Assembly (NCBI GenBank): GCA_022478985.1
Contig: JAKSZP010017436.1
Span: 1-64,000 of the forward strand
Direction of reading: 5' to 3'
From: Massospora cicadina
Lineage: Eukaryota; Entomophthoromycota; Entomophthoromycetes; Entomophthorales; Entomophthoraceae
DNA length: 64,000 nt
This document shows, piece after piece, positions 23,987 to 35,134 of the stretch. Numbering within the stretch: the stretch's first letter is position 1; every line of letters starts with the position of its first letter. A program made the position numbers and the translations under genes. Under the pieces are notes generated by a model. The model ran no database searches. It worked only from the letters and a program-made list of their open reading frames with translations, and had not been told where the DNA came from.

Positions 23987-24545
23987 TGTCAGGATTCTCC
24001 CTTAATTGAGGAAGCCCCAACTAGGGGTCACGACCTGCCTATGGATGGATGCCATATTGGGCTCCCCATTAACTTGGGGTAAGCTTGATCTGAAGTATTG
24101 GGGACTAACCCCAATAATTAATTAATAATTATTTAAATTAAATATTCAACCCTGGTGACTAAATGCTGAGGATGTCAATCAATTGGTCAGGTTACATGGA
24201 ATTACTGTCTGACATGGAAACCCAATCAATTAACCCTTTTGGGTGCACCAGCAACTTATGCCAAGGATGCGCCCATTCCCCTTGTATTATTTATTTATTC
24301 ATTTATCTAGAATCAGAATCCAAAGGCAAAACTTTCGCTATTCCAATTCCTCCCATTCCTATTCCCAATTCCAGTCTCAAAACCCTATAGATACCTCAGG
24401 TCTTTATTTTAATAAACCACCACTTTTTGCAATCTCTTTTCCCTTTTAGTTTACTTGGGACTTAATGGCCAATTAACTCGCTGAGGGCTTTGAAGCCCTG
24501 ACTATTTATGGGCTTGGTTTAGAGTTGCTTTCCTGTGGCCTGACA
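23987..24545 (+). repeat. Ty3-D 5' LTR (probable)
   Basis: The sequence starts tgtcaggattctcc and ends ggcctgaca, the TG...CA pattern of an LTR, and is followed after four bases by a primer-site-like ttggtgctccctgcc and then gag. Length is about 559 bases. No clear matching 3' LTR was found; only the first seven bases tgtcagg recur at 58177. The call rests on boundary, primer site and position. Confidence 0.6.
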
Positions 24546-24549
24546 AAAT

Positions 24550-24566
24550 TGGTGCTCCCTGCCAGG
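24550..24566 (+). promoter_or_regulatory. Ty3-D primer-binding site (probable)
   Basis: TGGTGCTCCCTGCCAGG directly follows the presumed LTR end and shares its first eight bases with the sites of Ty3-A, B, C (partly) and G. A TGG start is expected when a tRNA ending in CCA primes minus-strand synthesis. Confidence 0.55.
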
Positions 24567-24612
24567 TTGCACCCCAAGTTTGCGGTGAAAAATATAAACA
24601 ACAAAATAAAAT

Positions 24613-26191
24613 ATGGACAGAAATAATTCTGTTTTAGAAAATTCCTCAGATCGGGAAGCTACCCGTCTCAGTGACTGGGCAACTAACATGAATGTTAGGG
24701 ATACTGTGACCAACTGTGATATTCTTTTTCCCTCTTCTATGGAAGTAACCCTCCATACTCCATTCGTCAGCCAATACAGCTTACATCTGTCCAATTTTGG
24801 GGAGGACCTTCAGCTCCTCTTATCTAGGACCTTCATCCCTGAGGGCTGAGCCAGTAGAAGAAGCTCTCTTGCCATGCAAGCCCCTATGATGAACTTAGCT
24901 TAAAGTTCTTCACTGGATATAGAACAAGTTGGAGCTGAACATATGGAACGTTACCTGCATCAATTTGTCTATCCCACTTTATACCACTTAGTTCAAGTAG
25001 CGTGGTTTTATCATCATGAATTACTCCGCCAATTACAGCTATTGGAGACCATACACTTGTAGCTCATCCAACTTTATCAATCTGCTTCCAAGTTTGGCAA
25101 TGAAAACCAAACTGCTTTTGGGGAAAAAAGCAGTTTATTAATGAAATACAAGATGTGCTCACCCATTTGGATCAAGGAGTCATGAGTTTTGTTCAAACGG
25201 AACTCACAACTCGTTTTAGTTAACTAGAGGTTGGTATCCATAATCAAGTTGTAGATCATACCCATAGAGTACACTCTGAGTTTGATAAAAAACTACTTCT
25301 GTTGATGAACACCTCCAAACCTTGGAGGAAATGATCTACAAATTAAGAGAAGGCCAGAATAGTTATTATAACTCTGGGTTTCAGGAGGGCCTAGTGAGCG
25401 TGGAACTCCCAGTTATGATGGTTGTGAAGGTGAGCCAGGACCCCCTGGTTGTGATGGACGAGATGGAGGAAGGGAACCCCCTGGGCCCAGAGGTCCTCCA
25501 GGACCCAGCGGTGACCCCAGAGTCCCCAACAAACGCATCCAGGCATTAATCCAACAAAATAAAAAATCTTGATGTCCAATTAGGACACATCGCCTAAGGA
25601 TCCCAACTTAATCGGGATGGAGCTCCCCTCTCTCCCAAAGTTTCCTTACTTTTTCATCAAGAATGCCTCAGGACCTTGGCCACCCTACCTGCTTTGGTAC
25701 ATGGATTTGAGCAACGAGTGCTCACCACTGAGCAACACCAACTCAACCTCCAAGCAGCTAAAACTTCTCTAAAAAATGAAGTATGTCAATTAAAAAAAAA
25801 CTGTCGCCATAAAATCAGCTCTCAGTGCTACTCACAATTGAGTAGATCTCATTGTTGATGATCTCAATGATCTGCGGAGACAAGTAGATGCGCCCCAACC
25901 TCAAGCATATTCTTGAAATACCACCTCATCATTAGGAGAAAGTGCTTTCACCGTATCAGTTCATGTTGTTCATCCTCCAACTCCCCTAAGTGGTACATTT
26001 ACATCTTTGCTAAAGAGAAAATTGTCCCTGAAGAGGGAAGCATTTTTGCTTTCTTATATTGCTATGAAAGCTCTATGGATGAAGCGACTGACCATCAATG
26101 ACTCAAACATATGATTAACTATCTTGGCCATATGGCTCAAGACATTATGGTCCCCCATCTCATGCAATGCCATACTTGGACCAATGCCAAG
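24613..26191 (+). pseudogene. Ty3-D gag, first part, with collagen-like and coiled-coil segments
   Basis: Gag forms the particle shell. It starts at ATG 24613 (MDRNNSVLENSSDRE) and is open for 78 codons, then continues in shifting frames. A Gly-X-Y run lies at 25384-25518. Coiled-coil-like residues (HGFEQRVLTTEQHQLNLQAAK...) follow at 25676-25858. Near the right end EEGSIFAFLYCYES resembles GEGSIATFLYVYEA in Ty3-A gag, which fixes this region as the capsid-like part. The frame is cut at 26191 by Ty3-B and resumes at 46511. The order coiled coil, collagen-like, capsid is unusual for a Ty3 gag. Confidence 0.7.
25384..25518 (+). other. Collagen-like Gly-X-Y run in Ty3-D gag
   Basis: Read from 25384, 15 triplets run GGP SER GTP SYD GCE GEP, then GPP GCD GRD GGR EPP, then GPR GPP GPS GDP. 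Glycine holds the first place in 12 of 15. The three exceptions (AGT, AGT, GAA) are each one G-to-A change from a Gly codon, so the older sequence was probably a perfect run. The frame lies one step off the open frame at 25322-25549. A coiled-coil-like segment follows, as is common for collagen-like proteins that trimerise. Confidence 0.75.
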
Positions 26192-27346
26192 TGTTGGGAT
26201 TTTTGCCCATATTCCCAGCTGGCTAGATTACCAGGAATATCTAGGGGATAATTCCCTAATGCGAGTTGAATTGAAAACTGGTTGAACTTGATTTGAGGTA
26301 ACTATGTTTGGGGAGATTTTAGGTTATTCGCCTGGTCAGATTCATCGGGGACAATCTGGACAAATGCTTAAGATCTCATTAGGAAGAGTTTCCAACTAAA
26401 TAGGGGCATCTGATAGTAGATTAACAATTGGGTGTATTAATTGAGATTGGTCAGGTTTCATCACTGACTGATCAGGAATTTAAGTAGTAAGTTGCAAGGC
26501 AAGTGATGCCACCTGCTACTAGCAAATAAAACAGTTGGTTTGTAAACTGCCTTAATAAGTAACAAGTCCAACACCTAAGCAGGTCGCTTGCCAAATATGG
26601 TTTGTTCTCTTAGATTGAGAGGAACATGTTAGGGACACATTTTCTGACTCTTTCCATTTTAGGTCTTGAGGATGTCCAATGACGAATCCTAGCCAGGATG
26701 GGGAATATCATAGCTGCTGAGATGAGGATGGGTGATTCAACAGCACCAGCAGCCGTTTCTTTAAAAAGGTATCAACTAAGGGTTGAGCTCTGAATCTCCC
26801 ACTAAAAATTCCCTATAATTCACTAATGTAAAAAAGAAATAGAGTATATAGAAAAACTGAGCTTAATAAAGTTTATAAAATAGATATACCAGCTTAGTAA
26901 ACTTTATCAGTATTCAATAGTTCTATTCTTTCTTGAGGATATTATTGCTGTGTGCAATAATTGGGAGACTCTTTAGGTCAAAGAGTAAGTATCTGAGCAG
27001 AGATCTAAGAAAATAAGTGGAATTAAATTGTGGATTGCTGTCAACTGTGTGTCAAACTGTAGAAACCATCAACAGGAATCTAAGAGAATATCAGGTTAGA
27101 CAGTATGAGGGAAAGAATCCCTATTTCGAGACATCACAAGTATTTTGAGCGGAAATACTGGCCAAGCGTTGGGCTGAGATCTAGGACTTCCATTCAACTA
27201 TGGATAATAGTCATCATGCTATTATCAACTGATCATGTCAACTATTATACAACATGGACGAATTCCACACAAACCCAAACCTGTGCAAAAAATAAGTTTA
27301 TAGGGGTTATTGGCCGAAAATAATTAATCTTTTTTAAATTTTTACA
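26192..27346 (+). repeat. Ty3-B 5' LTR
   Basis: Starts tgttgggatttttgcccat and ends aaatttttaca; 1155 bases. It matches 45354-46505 over its whole length with many point differences. The 5-base duplication ccaag precedes it (26187-26191) and follows the 3' LTR (46506-46510). A reversed solo copy of the same family lies at 55006-56289. Confidence 0.9.
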
Positions 27347-27349
27347 AAG

Positions 27350-27367
27350 TGGTGCTCACTACAGGGG
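27350..27367 (+). promoter_or_regulatory. Ty3-B primer-binding site
   Basis: TGGTGCTCACTACAGGGG begins three bases after the LTR end. The same 18 bases occur at 32054 in Ty3-A, with near matches in Ty3-C and Ty3-G. Confidence 0.75.
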
Positions 27368-27394
27368 TGTAGTTGAGTAGAAGAACTTAGAAGT

Positions 27395-27700
27395 ATGTCG
27401 TATAAAGACAAGTTAGGAAAACTACGGATGGAGTTAGCAACCATTGGTCAGAACGCCCTGAACTTAGCAGGTCATCAAGAATTTGCAGCCTTGGAAGAAA
27501 TAGTCGCCAAGATGGAGGAAGGGATCAATGACGTTACAAGTTTTGGGAATGGGTTACTTGGAAAAGTAATGTCATTAAAGAAGAAAGAAGTGGACTTAAT
27601 TCAAGAAGTCTTATTTCTGAAAACAGAGCATGAAGCAGATCGCGTTCAGTTGAAAGCTTTTAGTGCTTATATCAAGCGTCTGATTAAACAGGTCAAGTAG
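27395..27700 (+). CDS. Ty3-B gag, N-terminal coiled-coil part
   Basis: An open frame of 101 codons from ATG 27395 (MSYKDKLGKLRMELATIGQN), rich in Leu, Glu and Lys with heptad-like spacing through most of its length, so a coiled coil is likely. It sits 28 bases after the primer site, where gag should start. The stop at 27698-27700 may be a mutation, because gag-like sequence continues downstream. Confidence 0.65.
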   Translation: MSYKDKLGKLRMELATIGQNALNLAGHQEFAALEEIVAKMEEGINDVTSFGNGLLGKVMSLKKKEVDLIQEVLFLKTEHEADRVQLKAFSAYIKRLIKQVK

Positions 27701-28600
27701 TTAAGAACTCACAAATGCGATTGTGAGCCATATGTGGCAATCAATGCTGAAGAAAGAACTCCTCATAAGATAATTGGGAATTCAAATACCCCAAGAAACA
27801 TGCCACCCACTTTTTCCACTATTTTATAGATGATGCCCAAAATTATCCCCAAGTGAGATGAGTAGCTGAACTAAGAGAGGTGTCTAGAGAAACCTCATAG
27901 TAATTCAAGGCAAAACCAAAATTGCCAACTTTCCATTTGGGATAATGCTCCAGCATTTTTCCAATTGTTTGATATGACTATGTACAGATATGGAGATCAT
28001 CAAAAGGAATTGATGGTGATGAATTGCCTAGACACTGAATGCCAAAACCAGTGTTGCCCCATCTGGAGAGGGAGATGGTCATAAGCAGAGGCCAAAGTTG
28101 CTATTATGAAGGAATTTGGGAGCCCAACATGCATGTCGAAGTGCAAACATGAGTTTATGGGCATCCAATTCCATAAAGATCAATCTTTAGCAAGCTTCGC
28201 AGATCATTTCTACCAGGAATCTCAAATCTTGTATAGAGCGAAGGTACTGGATGACTTTGATGCCTGAATTGCATTATGAGTGGCCCTTCAGCCCTACCAC
28301 AATTTGCACTAAATGATGTCTTCCATGTTCATGATAGAAATTACTACCTCTCAGATGGTAAATAATTGAAAATATTGGGAGCAACCTTTGATACCCCAAA
28401 CAGAAGTTTCAAATCCAACCAGTATGAAATTTGAATCCCACGAAGGGTAACAAGGGTGCTAAAGAGATGAACAACCAAACCATGCCGGGGAATAAGCCCA
28501 AAGACTTCAGACGGATTAATAAGAAAGAGAAAGTAATTTTCAATTTCGGTTGAAAGGGACATTTTGCTGTAAATTGCAAGAAGCCAAAGGATTTTTAAAT
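27701..28600 (+). pseudogene. Ty3-B gag, capsid-like part and ruined zinc knuckle
   Basis: Capsid-like pieces in mixed frames include AKVAIMKEFGSP, HKDQSLASFADHFYQESQILY and ALQPYHNLH. Near 28531-28580 the knuckle reads VIFNFG-x-KGHFAVNCKK: the spacing of a CX2CX4HX4C motif is kept, but the first two Cys are lost and a stop interrupts it. Nucleocapsid RNA binding would be lost. Confidence 0.6.
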
Positions 28601-29960
28601 GTGGTCCAAGCGAAGAGTCTGCAGCTGCAAAGGAGTCAGAAAAAGGGCCCGCAGCCTAGATGGGGAACGGTCTAGAGCTGCAGAGAAGCCTGTTCCTCCC
28701 AATATTATGCATGAGGAAATTGACATCAGTGATCTGTTTGTGGACAAAGACGTACAGGGTCAACTGTATCAAGTGGTCAATTTGAATGTGAATGAAGTAA
28801 CAAGATTCTTAGTGAGGGGAATCAACCCTGATATAATCAATGAATTTACTTGGCCATACGCCTGACAAGTGATGGACAAGATTTGAGCTTCAGATAATCC
28901 TGAAGAATCGAATGAAGTTACCTTAGATGAGGAAAACCTGTCAATCCCACTTAGTGTGATCAAGGAATCATTCCCTGATTTATTGGCACAAATAATTTAC
29001 ACCCTCAATTCAGCTGATAACACCGCTAAACACTCAGTAAACACTATCATACAATACTCTGAGTGTACATATATAGATATACAAGTGAATTGAGTACAGG
29101 TGAGGGCGATTGTTGACAGCAGAGCGCCCATTAATATTGTTTTGACCAATTTGGTGAAGAGGATGAAGATCTCGCCTGACTTGGAACACAAGAAGGAGTA
29201 TGGGACAGCTGGGCTGAACACCACCATCTCATGTGGAGCGTATAGCACTTTGCCCCTTTGATTTGGATACTTGGTGGCATCTGCGCCAGCAATAGTTTTG
29301 GCCAACTAAAACTATGACATTCTGATTGGGATGGAATTTCTATGGAAATACAGAGTTAAATGTAACTTTGAGGATAATACATTGACCAGATTGGGTCAGA
29401 CGTTACCATTGTATATAAGAAGGATGGGGAAGCTCCACTGAGTAGGAGAAATATTTTCATCAACTTGATATACAATGATGGCATTATTCAATTCAATACC
29501 AACTAGTTGGTCAGAAGCGACGAGAAATGCTGACAGAAATCCTAGAAACTGGGGAAATTTTACTTAGGATTAAGAATGTGAAAACCATACCACTGGGATC
29601 ACAGATGATAGTCAACACAGGGTTGGCATTAGAGATACCGGAGCTACTGTATGGGGAGGTCAGAAGCCCCTGGAAGAAGTCAGAGTAGAGCTTTGGGTAC
29701 CTCCTGGAATATTAATGCTGGGCCATGGAGAAATTCGAGTTCTCCTGGTGAATTTAAGTCAAAAAGTGATAAAGATTGAGATGAATCAGATTGTCGTGTT
29801 TGTTCATATAATCCTGACGGCCAAACTGAGGAAATTCCACGATTTTGGGACCCTTGATGAGATGGGATTACTGGCCGGTGTATCTGAGAGTATCAACCTA
29901 TTGGTTGATTGAGAGCAACTTGATGATCTGGAGGAAAGACAGCAGGAGGAGGTGCTCAAA
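28601..29960 (+). pseudogene. Ty3-B protease region
   Basis: Around 29098-29340 the reading AIVDSRAPINIV...GAYSTLPL resembles a retropepsin. The active-site triplet is Asp-Ser-Arg, whereas D-S/T-G is expected, so the enzyme is inactive. Further on, NYDILIGMEFLWKY matches the second protease motif. The pieces before and after are in several frames. Confidence 0.65.
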
Positions 29961-29974
29961 TTGTTCAAAAAGTA

Positions 29975-30760
29975 TTGGGAAGTATTCACCTAGGACGACC
30001 ACAATTTGGGATGTGCAAGAGATGTTATCCACAAGGTCTATACCGGGGAAAATTTGCCAATCATGATGAGATTGATTCAATGGTTGAAGGCAGCCGAGTA
30101 ATAGTGGAAGAAGATATCAGCAAACTAGTGAATCATGGGCTTTTAGTTACATCATTAAGTCCCTGGGCGAGTCCAACTCTTATTGTGAAGAAAAGGATGG
30201 CTCTAATTGGGTGGTGATTGACTACTAGAAGCTGAATAAGATTATGAAAAAGGATTCAATCCCCAATCAAGAATCAATGATGCGCTAGTTCAATTAGGAG
30301 AAGCGAAGTATTTCTCCACGATGGATCTGATATTGGGATATTGGCAAATTAATTTGCCAAGAGAAGACCAAGAAAAATGCACGATTATAACCATGCAAGG
30401 GCTATATCAACTAATGGGGATGTCCCAGGGTCTATGTAATGCGCCTGTAACGTTCCAGAGGGCCATGGACGCGATACTGAGTGACTTGAAGTTGTCATGC
30501 ATCCTGGTGTACTTGGATGATATCAATTTGTTCTGTAGGACGTTTACTGACCATTTACACCACTTGGAGGAAGTGTTCAAGAGACTGTCTGCAGACAACA
30601 TGAAGATTAAGTTGGAGAAGTGTAACTTTTTCAAAAAAGAGTTGGAATACCTGGGATTTGTGATAAACTCTAGTGGATTGCAGCTGCAATCCCAGAAGAT
30701 CAAAGTCATAGAAAGAATGGCTGTACTAAAGAGAGTCTGAGACATCCAGTGTTCCTTGGA
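29975..30760 (+). pseudogene. Ty3-B reverse transcriptase
   Basis: RT signature blocks are LVTSLSPWASPTLIVKK, then VVIDY-x-KLN with a TAG where Ty3-C has CAG, MDLILGYWQINLPREDQEKC, LCNAPVTFQRAMDAIL and the catalytic VYLDDINLFC, which is intact. The longest open piece is 30321-30740. A frameshift lies near 30190 and stops lie near 30218 and 30226. Confidence 0.85.
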
Positions 30761-31296
30761 ATGGTCAGATACTTTAGAAGATTTATTCAGTATTTTTCCA
30801 AAATCGCCAAGCCCTTATTCCATCTGTTGAAGGATCTTAAGAAAGGAATTTTATGGATGAAGAAGCGCAGAAATCCTTTGATGAGTTATGCCAATATCTA
30901 ATAGATTCTCCAATTTTAAAATATTCAAATCTCGATTGAGAATTTAGACACAAACTGATGCTTTGTTGATGGTGTTCGGTGCCATATTAAACCATGTAGA
31001 TGAACTTGGGGACAAATATCTGGTGGCAATGTGAGCTGGACACTATCAGCCACTGAGAGGAACTACACCATAACTGAGCATGAATGCCTTGCGGCTATTT
31101 ATGCCTGTAACAGTTTCAGATGTACATCCATAGAACGCACTTCAAAGTGGTTATGGACCACTCCTCATTGTGTTGGCTCCACAATTTGAGAGAACCAGAA
31201 GGACAACTGGCCCAATGGGCATTGAAGCTACAGGCTTACAATTATAAGATTGTCCACTGAGTGGGGCTTCTCACCATAATGCAGATGGCTTATCAC
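30761..31296 (+). pseudogene. Ty3-B RNase H, cut by Ty3-A
   Basis: Readable parts are VVMDHSSLCWLHNLREPEGQLAQWALKLQAYNYKIVH and HHNADGLS at the end, standard for the Ty3 RNase H tail. The frame then enters the atcac duplication (31292-31296) and Ty3-A begins. The sequence resumes at 43473. The catalytic part upstream has many stops. Confidence 0.75.
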
Positions 31297-32050
31297 TGTC
31301 AGACATTTTCCCTCACAGCTTAACAAGAAGAATGTTTTAGGTCAAGTTCAACCAAAAAGGGAAATGTCAGCCATTTGCAATTATCTGAGGATGTTATGAG
31401 CAATTTTAATAATAATGATGACACAGCTATTGGAGAAATTGGTCAAAAGTCCCTGGTCAATTCACGGTGGAACCCCATTAATTGGGGTAACATGAGTTTA
31501 AAACCTCTATGGGCACAAGACAAAAAATCGAATGGTTGGAATAATCCAACCACACGGCAGACTTTGGGGCTACCTTTGGAAGACACTCCCCGCACCACCC
31601 CAAAAGTCCTTCAACGCACCTATGCGGGGACCCTCCCCTTTTATAGGCTTGGCGTGGGTCCCCCAAGGTGCAAGAAATTTCTCAGGCGGTGATTGGCTCA
31701 AGTTTATAAAAACGTTACCTCATGGGTACGTTCTAGCCAATCACAATTCTTCTTCTTTTGCTCTGCTGCCCTGAAGCGAGTTCCCAAGTTATGATATGCT
31801 ATTCCCACATATTATCTAAATTGAATTTATTGAGGCTATTCCAAACTTATCCCTGAATTCCCTCCGACTTTTTGAAAGTAGTACAATTACTAAATAGTCA
31901 GAAATTGGAGGGGATCGCTTCTCATATTTATCCTGCGCTCATATTAAAAAATCATAAACCCATTTTTTATAAGTTTTCTATTTTTATTAAAATCCTTTTG
32001 GGATCCAGCGGCGTAGCACCAAGCGAGCATAAATAAGCTGGATTCCTACA
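31297..32050 (+). repeat. Ty3-A 5' LTR
   Basis: Starts tgtcagacattttccctcac and ends ctggattcctaca; 754 bases. It pairs with 42710-43467. In the first ~190 bases I count roughly 18 differences by eye, mostly transitions. The target duplication is atcac (31292-31296) and atcgc (43468-43472). A promoter-like ccccttttatagg lies near 31633. Confidence 0.92.
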
Positions 32051-32053
32051 AAA

Positions 32054-32071
32054 TGGTGCTCACTACAGGGG
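32054..32071 (+). promoter_or_regulatory. Ty3-A primer-binding site
   Basis: TGGTGCTCACTACAGGGG, identical to the Ty3-B site. Its last bases form the near-perfect palindrome caggggacccctg (32066-32078). Confidence 0.75.
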
Positions 32072-32159
32072 ACCCCTGTATGCCAAAAGTAGTTGCTCTT
32101 GAAAGGCAACTAGCCAATGCTTTAGTCCGCCTTAAGGAGCTATAATCGTCCTTATAAAC

Positions 32160-33300
32160 TTCCTTTTAAAGAAAAGTTCGTCCCTGGGGAAGGGAGCATT
32201 GCTACCTTCCTGTACGTTTATGAAGCCGCTATGGATGGCACCTCAGACAAGCAAAAAGTTCGCCACATCCTTCCTTGTTTGAGTCATATAGCGCAAGAGA
32301 TGATATTTTCTAATCTGAACCCTTCATACACTTGGGCAGAGGTGAAAGAGGCTCTTCTGGAGGAATCAGATCACAACAGAGTCTACACGGGGAAAAACAG
32401 GCCTTTATGCGCCTTAATATGTTTGATTGTGAATCAACCATTGCCTTTGCTGAACGCTTTTATCTCGCGGTGCAAAGGTTGACCACCTCTAACATGCTTA
32501 CCCTTGATGATGCCATCGCCTCCCTGCTAACTGGGCTAGCCTCTAGACCCTCTCTAGCCAAAAACATCATCTCAGTGAAATGCCACTTCAAAAATCTCCA
32601 TGACATCAAAGAAGCTTTTTGAAGTGGCCAACTTTTAATTATGGGATAACCAATGATGCTGAGGTGAATTTCCAGCTTCCACCATTGAGGAGCTATCGCT
32701 TGTTGGCAGTTGGGAGTGCGTTCATCTGTGCCTATCCTCCCTACAAAACCTGCCCCCCAGTACAACTCAACAAGGTTATCCCTCCTTATAAGGAATCAAC
32801 TCCTTGTAAGGTTGTAACAACCATACGCCCACACAAGCTCACTAAAGCTGCTGTGCCTACCTCTCCAGCTAAGCTGGTAAATGCACGCTCTATGGCTACC
32901 CAATCTTCTATTTTCGTCTCACCTACCTCCATCGCGGCCTTGCCCATTGTTGTGAACACCCATGGGGAGGAATCTGAGGGGGTTATAATGACGTTGGTTA
33001 TTACATATTGGAAGCTCCTGCGGAAGAAGTGCCCGATGATTTGAACGCTGGAGGAGCAGACGAGTCTACCATACCTGAGGAAACTTACCTCAGCCAAATT
33101 CTAGGGTGCCCAAAAATTATTGACACTGCCAGTGATGGTGACCAATTCTTAGCTGCATTGATTCGCCCTCTTCAGCGGGTTCATCCCATAAAATACATCA
33201 TGGATACAGACCCTGAGACCGCTAAAAAGCTAAACTCCGCCTTTTGGCTTAAGGAGGTCTTAGCTTTATCACCTAAATATGGAGGAACGCTCACTAAGGT
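32160..33300 (+). pseudogene. Ty3-A gag
   Basis: The capsid-like part reads EKFVPGEGSIATFLYVYEAAMDG, then TWAEVKEALLEE and FAERFYLAVQRL...MLTLDDAIASLL. The same blocks occur in Ty3-D and at the start of Ty3-G. A frameshift lies near 32400 between the frames of 32231-32482 and 32332-32622. I saw no CCHC knuckle. Confidence 0.75.
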
Positions 33301-33327
33301 TGAAGTGGTCATTCAAAAATCTGAATA

Positions 33328-33897
33328 TTGGCCATCCTGGATACTGGCTCCCCAGTCAACATGATCTCCACTAAGCTTATCAAGAAGATAAAGCTAGCTC
33401 ATGACTTGGAGTACACGCAAGAGTTTAGAAATGGTGGATTCAACAATAATCGTGCTATTAGGGCACACTCTTCTCTTCCCATTCGAATTGGGAAGCTTAT
33501 CCTATCAGCCCCTGCTTGGGCTTTGGACAATAACGCATATGATATGCTCATTGGCACTCAGTTTATGATTGAGTATGATGGTATAATAAACCTGAAGCAA
33601 GGGACCCTCTCATTACTCAACTACGAAGTCCCTTTAGTCTTATCCAATAAAGAATCCAGCAAGCACAAATACTCTTGCCTGGTCAAATATCCTTTTTCAG
33701 CTATAACCTTTCCTTATTCCGCGGCAGGTCATAATACAAAGAAATTACCTGATTCAGTGGACGCCGAGGATAGCATCCCTTTTTATGTGGCAGATGAGGT
33801 CTTGATCAAGCCTGGGGAATAAAGAGTGGCTGACACTAAAATCACACTACAAATCCCCCATCATTATTTAATGCACCTCAAAAGTAACGAGGGTGTT
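33328..33897 (+). pseudogene. Ty3-A protease, cut by Chromo-E
   Basis: Open for 164 codons with AILDTGSPVNMIST (retropepsin D-T-G intact) and, about 70 residues later, YDMLIGTQFM, the usual partner motif. After a stop at 33820-33822 the reading goes on (TLQIPHHYLMHLKSNEGV) to 33897, where Chromo-E interrupts it. The continuation at 39840 (SPLEPHVLPGIL) joins naturally. Confidence 0.8.
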
Positions 33898-34743
33898 TGT
33901 AAGGAGAGTGTCTATAACTCTCCCGTTTCCAGTGTGGTGGTTCTTGGTGCACAGAGCAACGCCAGGGAACTAGCCGTTAGTATGAAATTTATTAGAGCCC
34001 AGCAGAGGGTGCTGGAGTAATAACAACTTAAGCAGAGAAATGCAATTTTTATAATAATTAACCCACCAAAAACAACGCTGTGCACAAAGAGAAAGGGGGT
34101 AAGCGACCCAGGTTGGAAGGAACCTGGGCAAACCAACGGTGCACTAGGGGATAGCTTAATTGTGTATAAAATGGCAAGGTTAACAAAGCATGAGACCTCA
34201 TCAAAGAAGTTGCGCACAGGATCATTTGAAAGATCATAAATAAAACGTAAAATGGGAAAATGTTTATTGGGAAAGTCGACCAACAAGGATTGTTGTTCAT
34301 GGGAAACAAGTTAAACTACATCAGGAAATACGGGTTTTGCTGAAGTGGGCCCAAGCACTGACCCACTAATAGGCAAACACTACCATCTAAATTGGTAGAA
34401 TATGCTGAAACCAACTTCACTCATATAATCAATTAAAGTTGGATTCGACCCATATGTGTGATTTTGTAAATGAAACGGGTTTCAAAACCCCATTCCTTGA
34501 CTAACCAAATTGAACCATCTGCATTAATTGCGTAACCCATCCGTTTTAATGCCTGGGCCAACGTAAGGGGCTGGACATTAGGCACCTCACTAGTACCAAC
34601 CTGGGCATATTTAGCTTGTACCCAGCGTTGGTCTAGTGTGTGCCTGAGATCAGGGAGGGCCTGAAGCTTCACCTTCTGGGCCTCCTGGCTCTCAGCCTTA
34701 TCCTTGGAGTTGGTCCCCACTATGATTTCATTTAACCATTACA
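33898..34743 (-). repeat. Chromo-E 3' LTR
   Basis: On the plus strand it runs from tgtaaggagagtgtctataa to ccattaca; 846 bases. It pairs with 38986-39834 and differs from it at scattered sites. Target duplication: gtgtt (33893-33897) and ttgtt (39835-39839). Just inside, the minus strand shows the purine tract AGGAGGAGATGG next to the LTR. Confidence 0.9.
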
Positions 34744-34766
34744 TTACCATCTCCTCCTAACGGGGC

Positions 34767-35018
34767 TCAACCCCTCTCCATGGGCTTGCGCAAGGGAAAG
34801 TTCTTGTGGGTAGGGGCCAACTTTTTTGCGGCAACGGTTGGTTTGGGTTGAGATCCAGAAGCCTGGGTGAAGCGCTTGTGGAAGGCTTGAATCAGATCTT
34901 GGGCATGCACACAGTTGCGCACTGGAACCCAACTGTTTTCTGCAGCGTCAAAACCCTTCCAGGATACCAGGTACTCAATCTTCCTTTTAACATGGAGGGA
35001 GGCAGCTATTTCTTCCAC
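34767..35018 (-). pseudogene. Chromo-E integrase C-terminus with chromodomain
   Basis: Reads EIAASLHVKRKIEYLVSWKG, then FDAAENSWVPVRN and AQDLIQAFHKRF, a clear chromodomain (Y-L-V-x-W-K-G-F core, then ENSWVP). In chromoviruses this domain binds histone marks and steers integration. A basic tail follows (KPTVAAKKLAP). Confidence 0.85.
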
Positions 35019-35134
35019 TTCCCACTCGGCGCCCCATCCATGAGATAGGCCTCAGGAGTCTCTGGTGGGGGCCCTTGGATAACACCAATTTGCTTTCATG
35101 GAAGACAGAGAAGATCAAAATGAAGAGGGAAGAT

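Noticed and set aside
32619..33044. 141-codon plus-strand frame rich in Pro, Ser and Thr
   Set aside because: It overlaps the Ty3-A gag/protease spacer and has a low-complexity product. It may be the true linker frame of gag, but I saw no domain, so I did not list it as a separate gene.
33912..34309. Hydrophobic 124-codon and 83-codon open frames on the minus strand, echoed at 38812-39282
   Set aside because: They lie inside or across the two Chromo-E LTRs. Being present in both is explained by LTR identity, the frames differ in extent and the second runs past the LTR. No protein family is evident.
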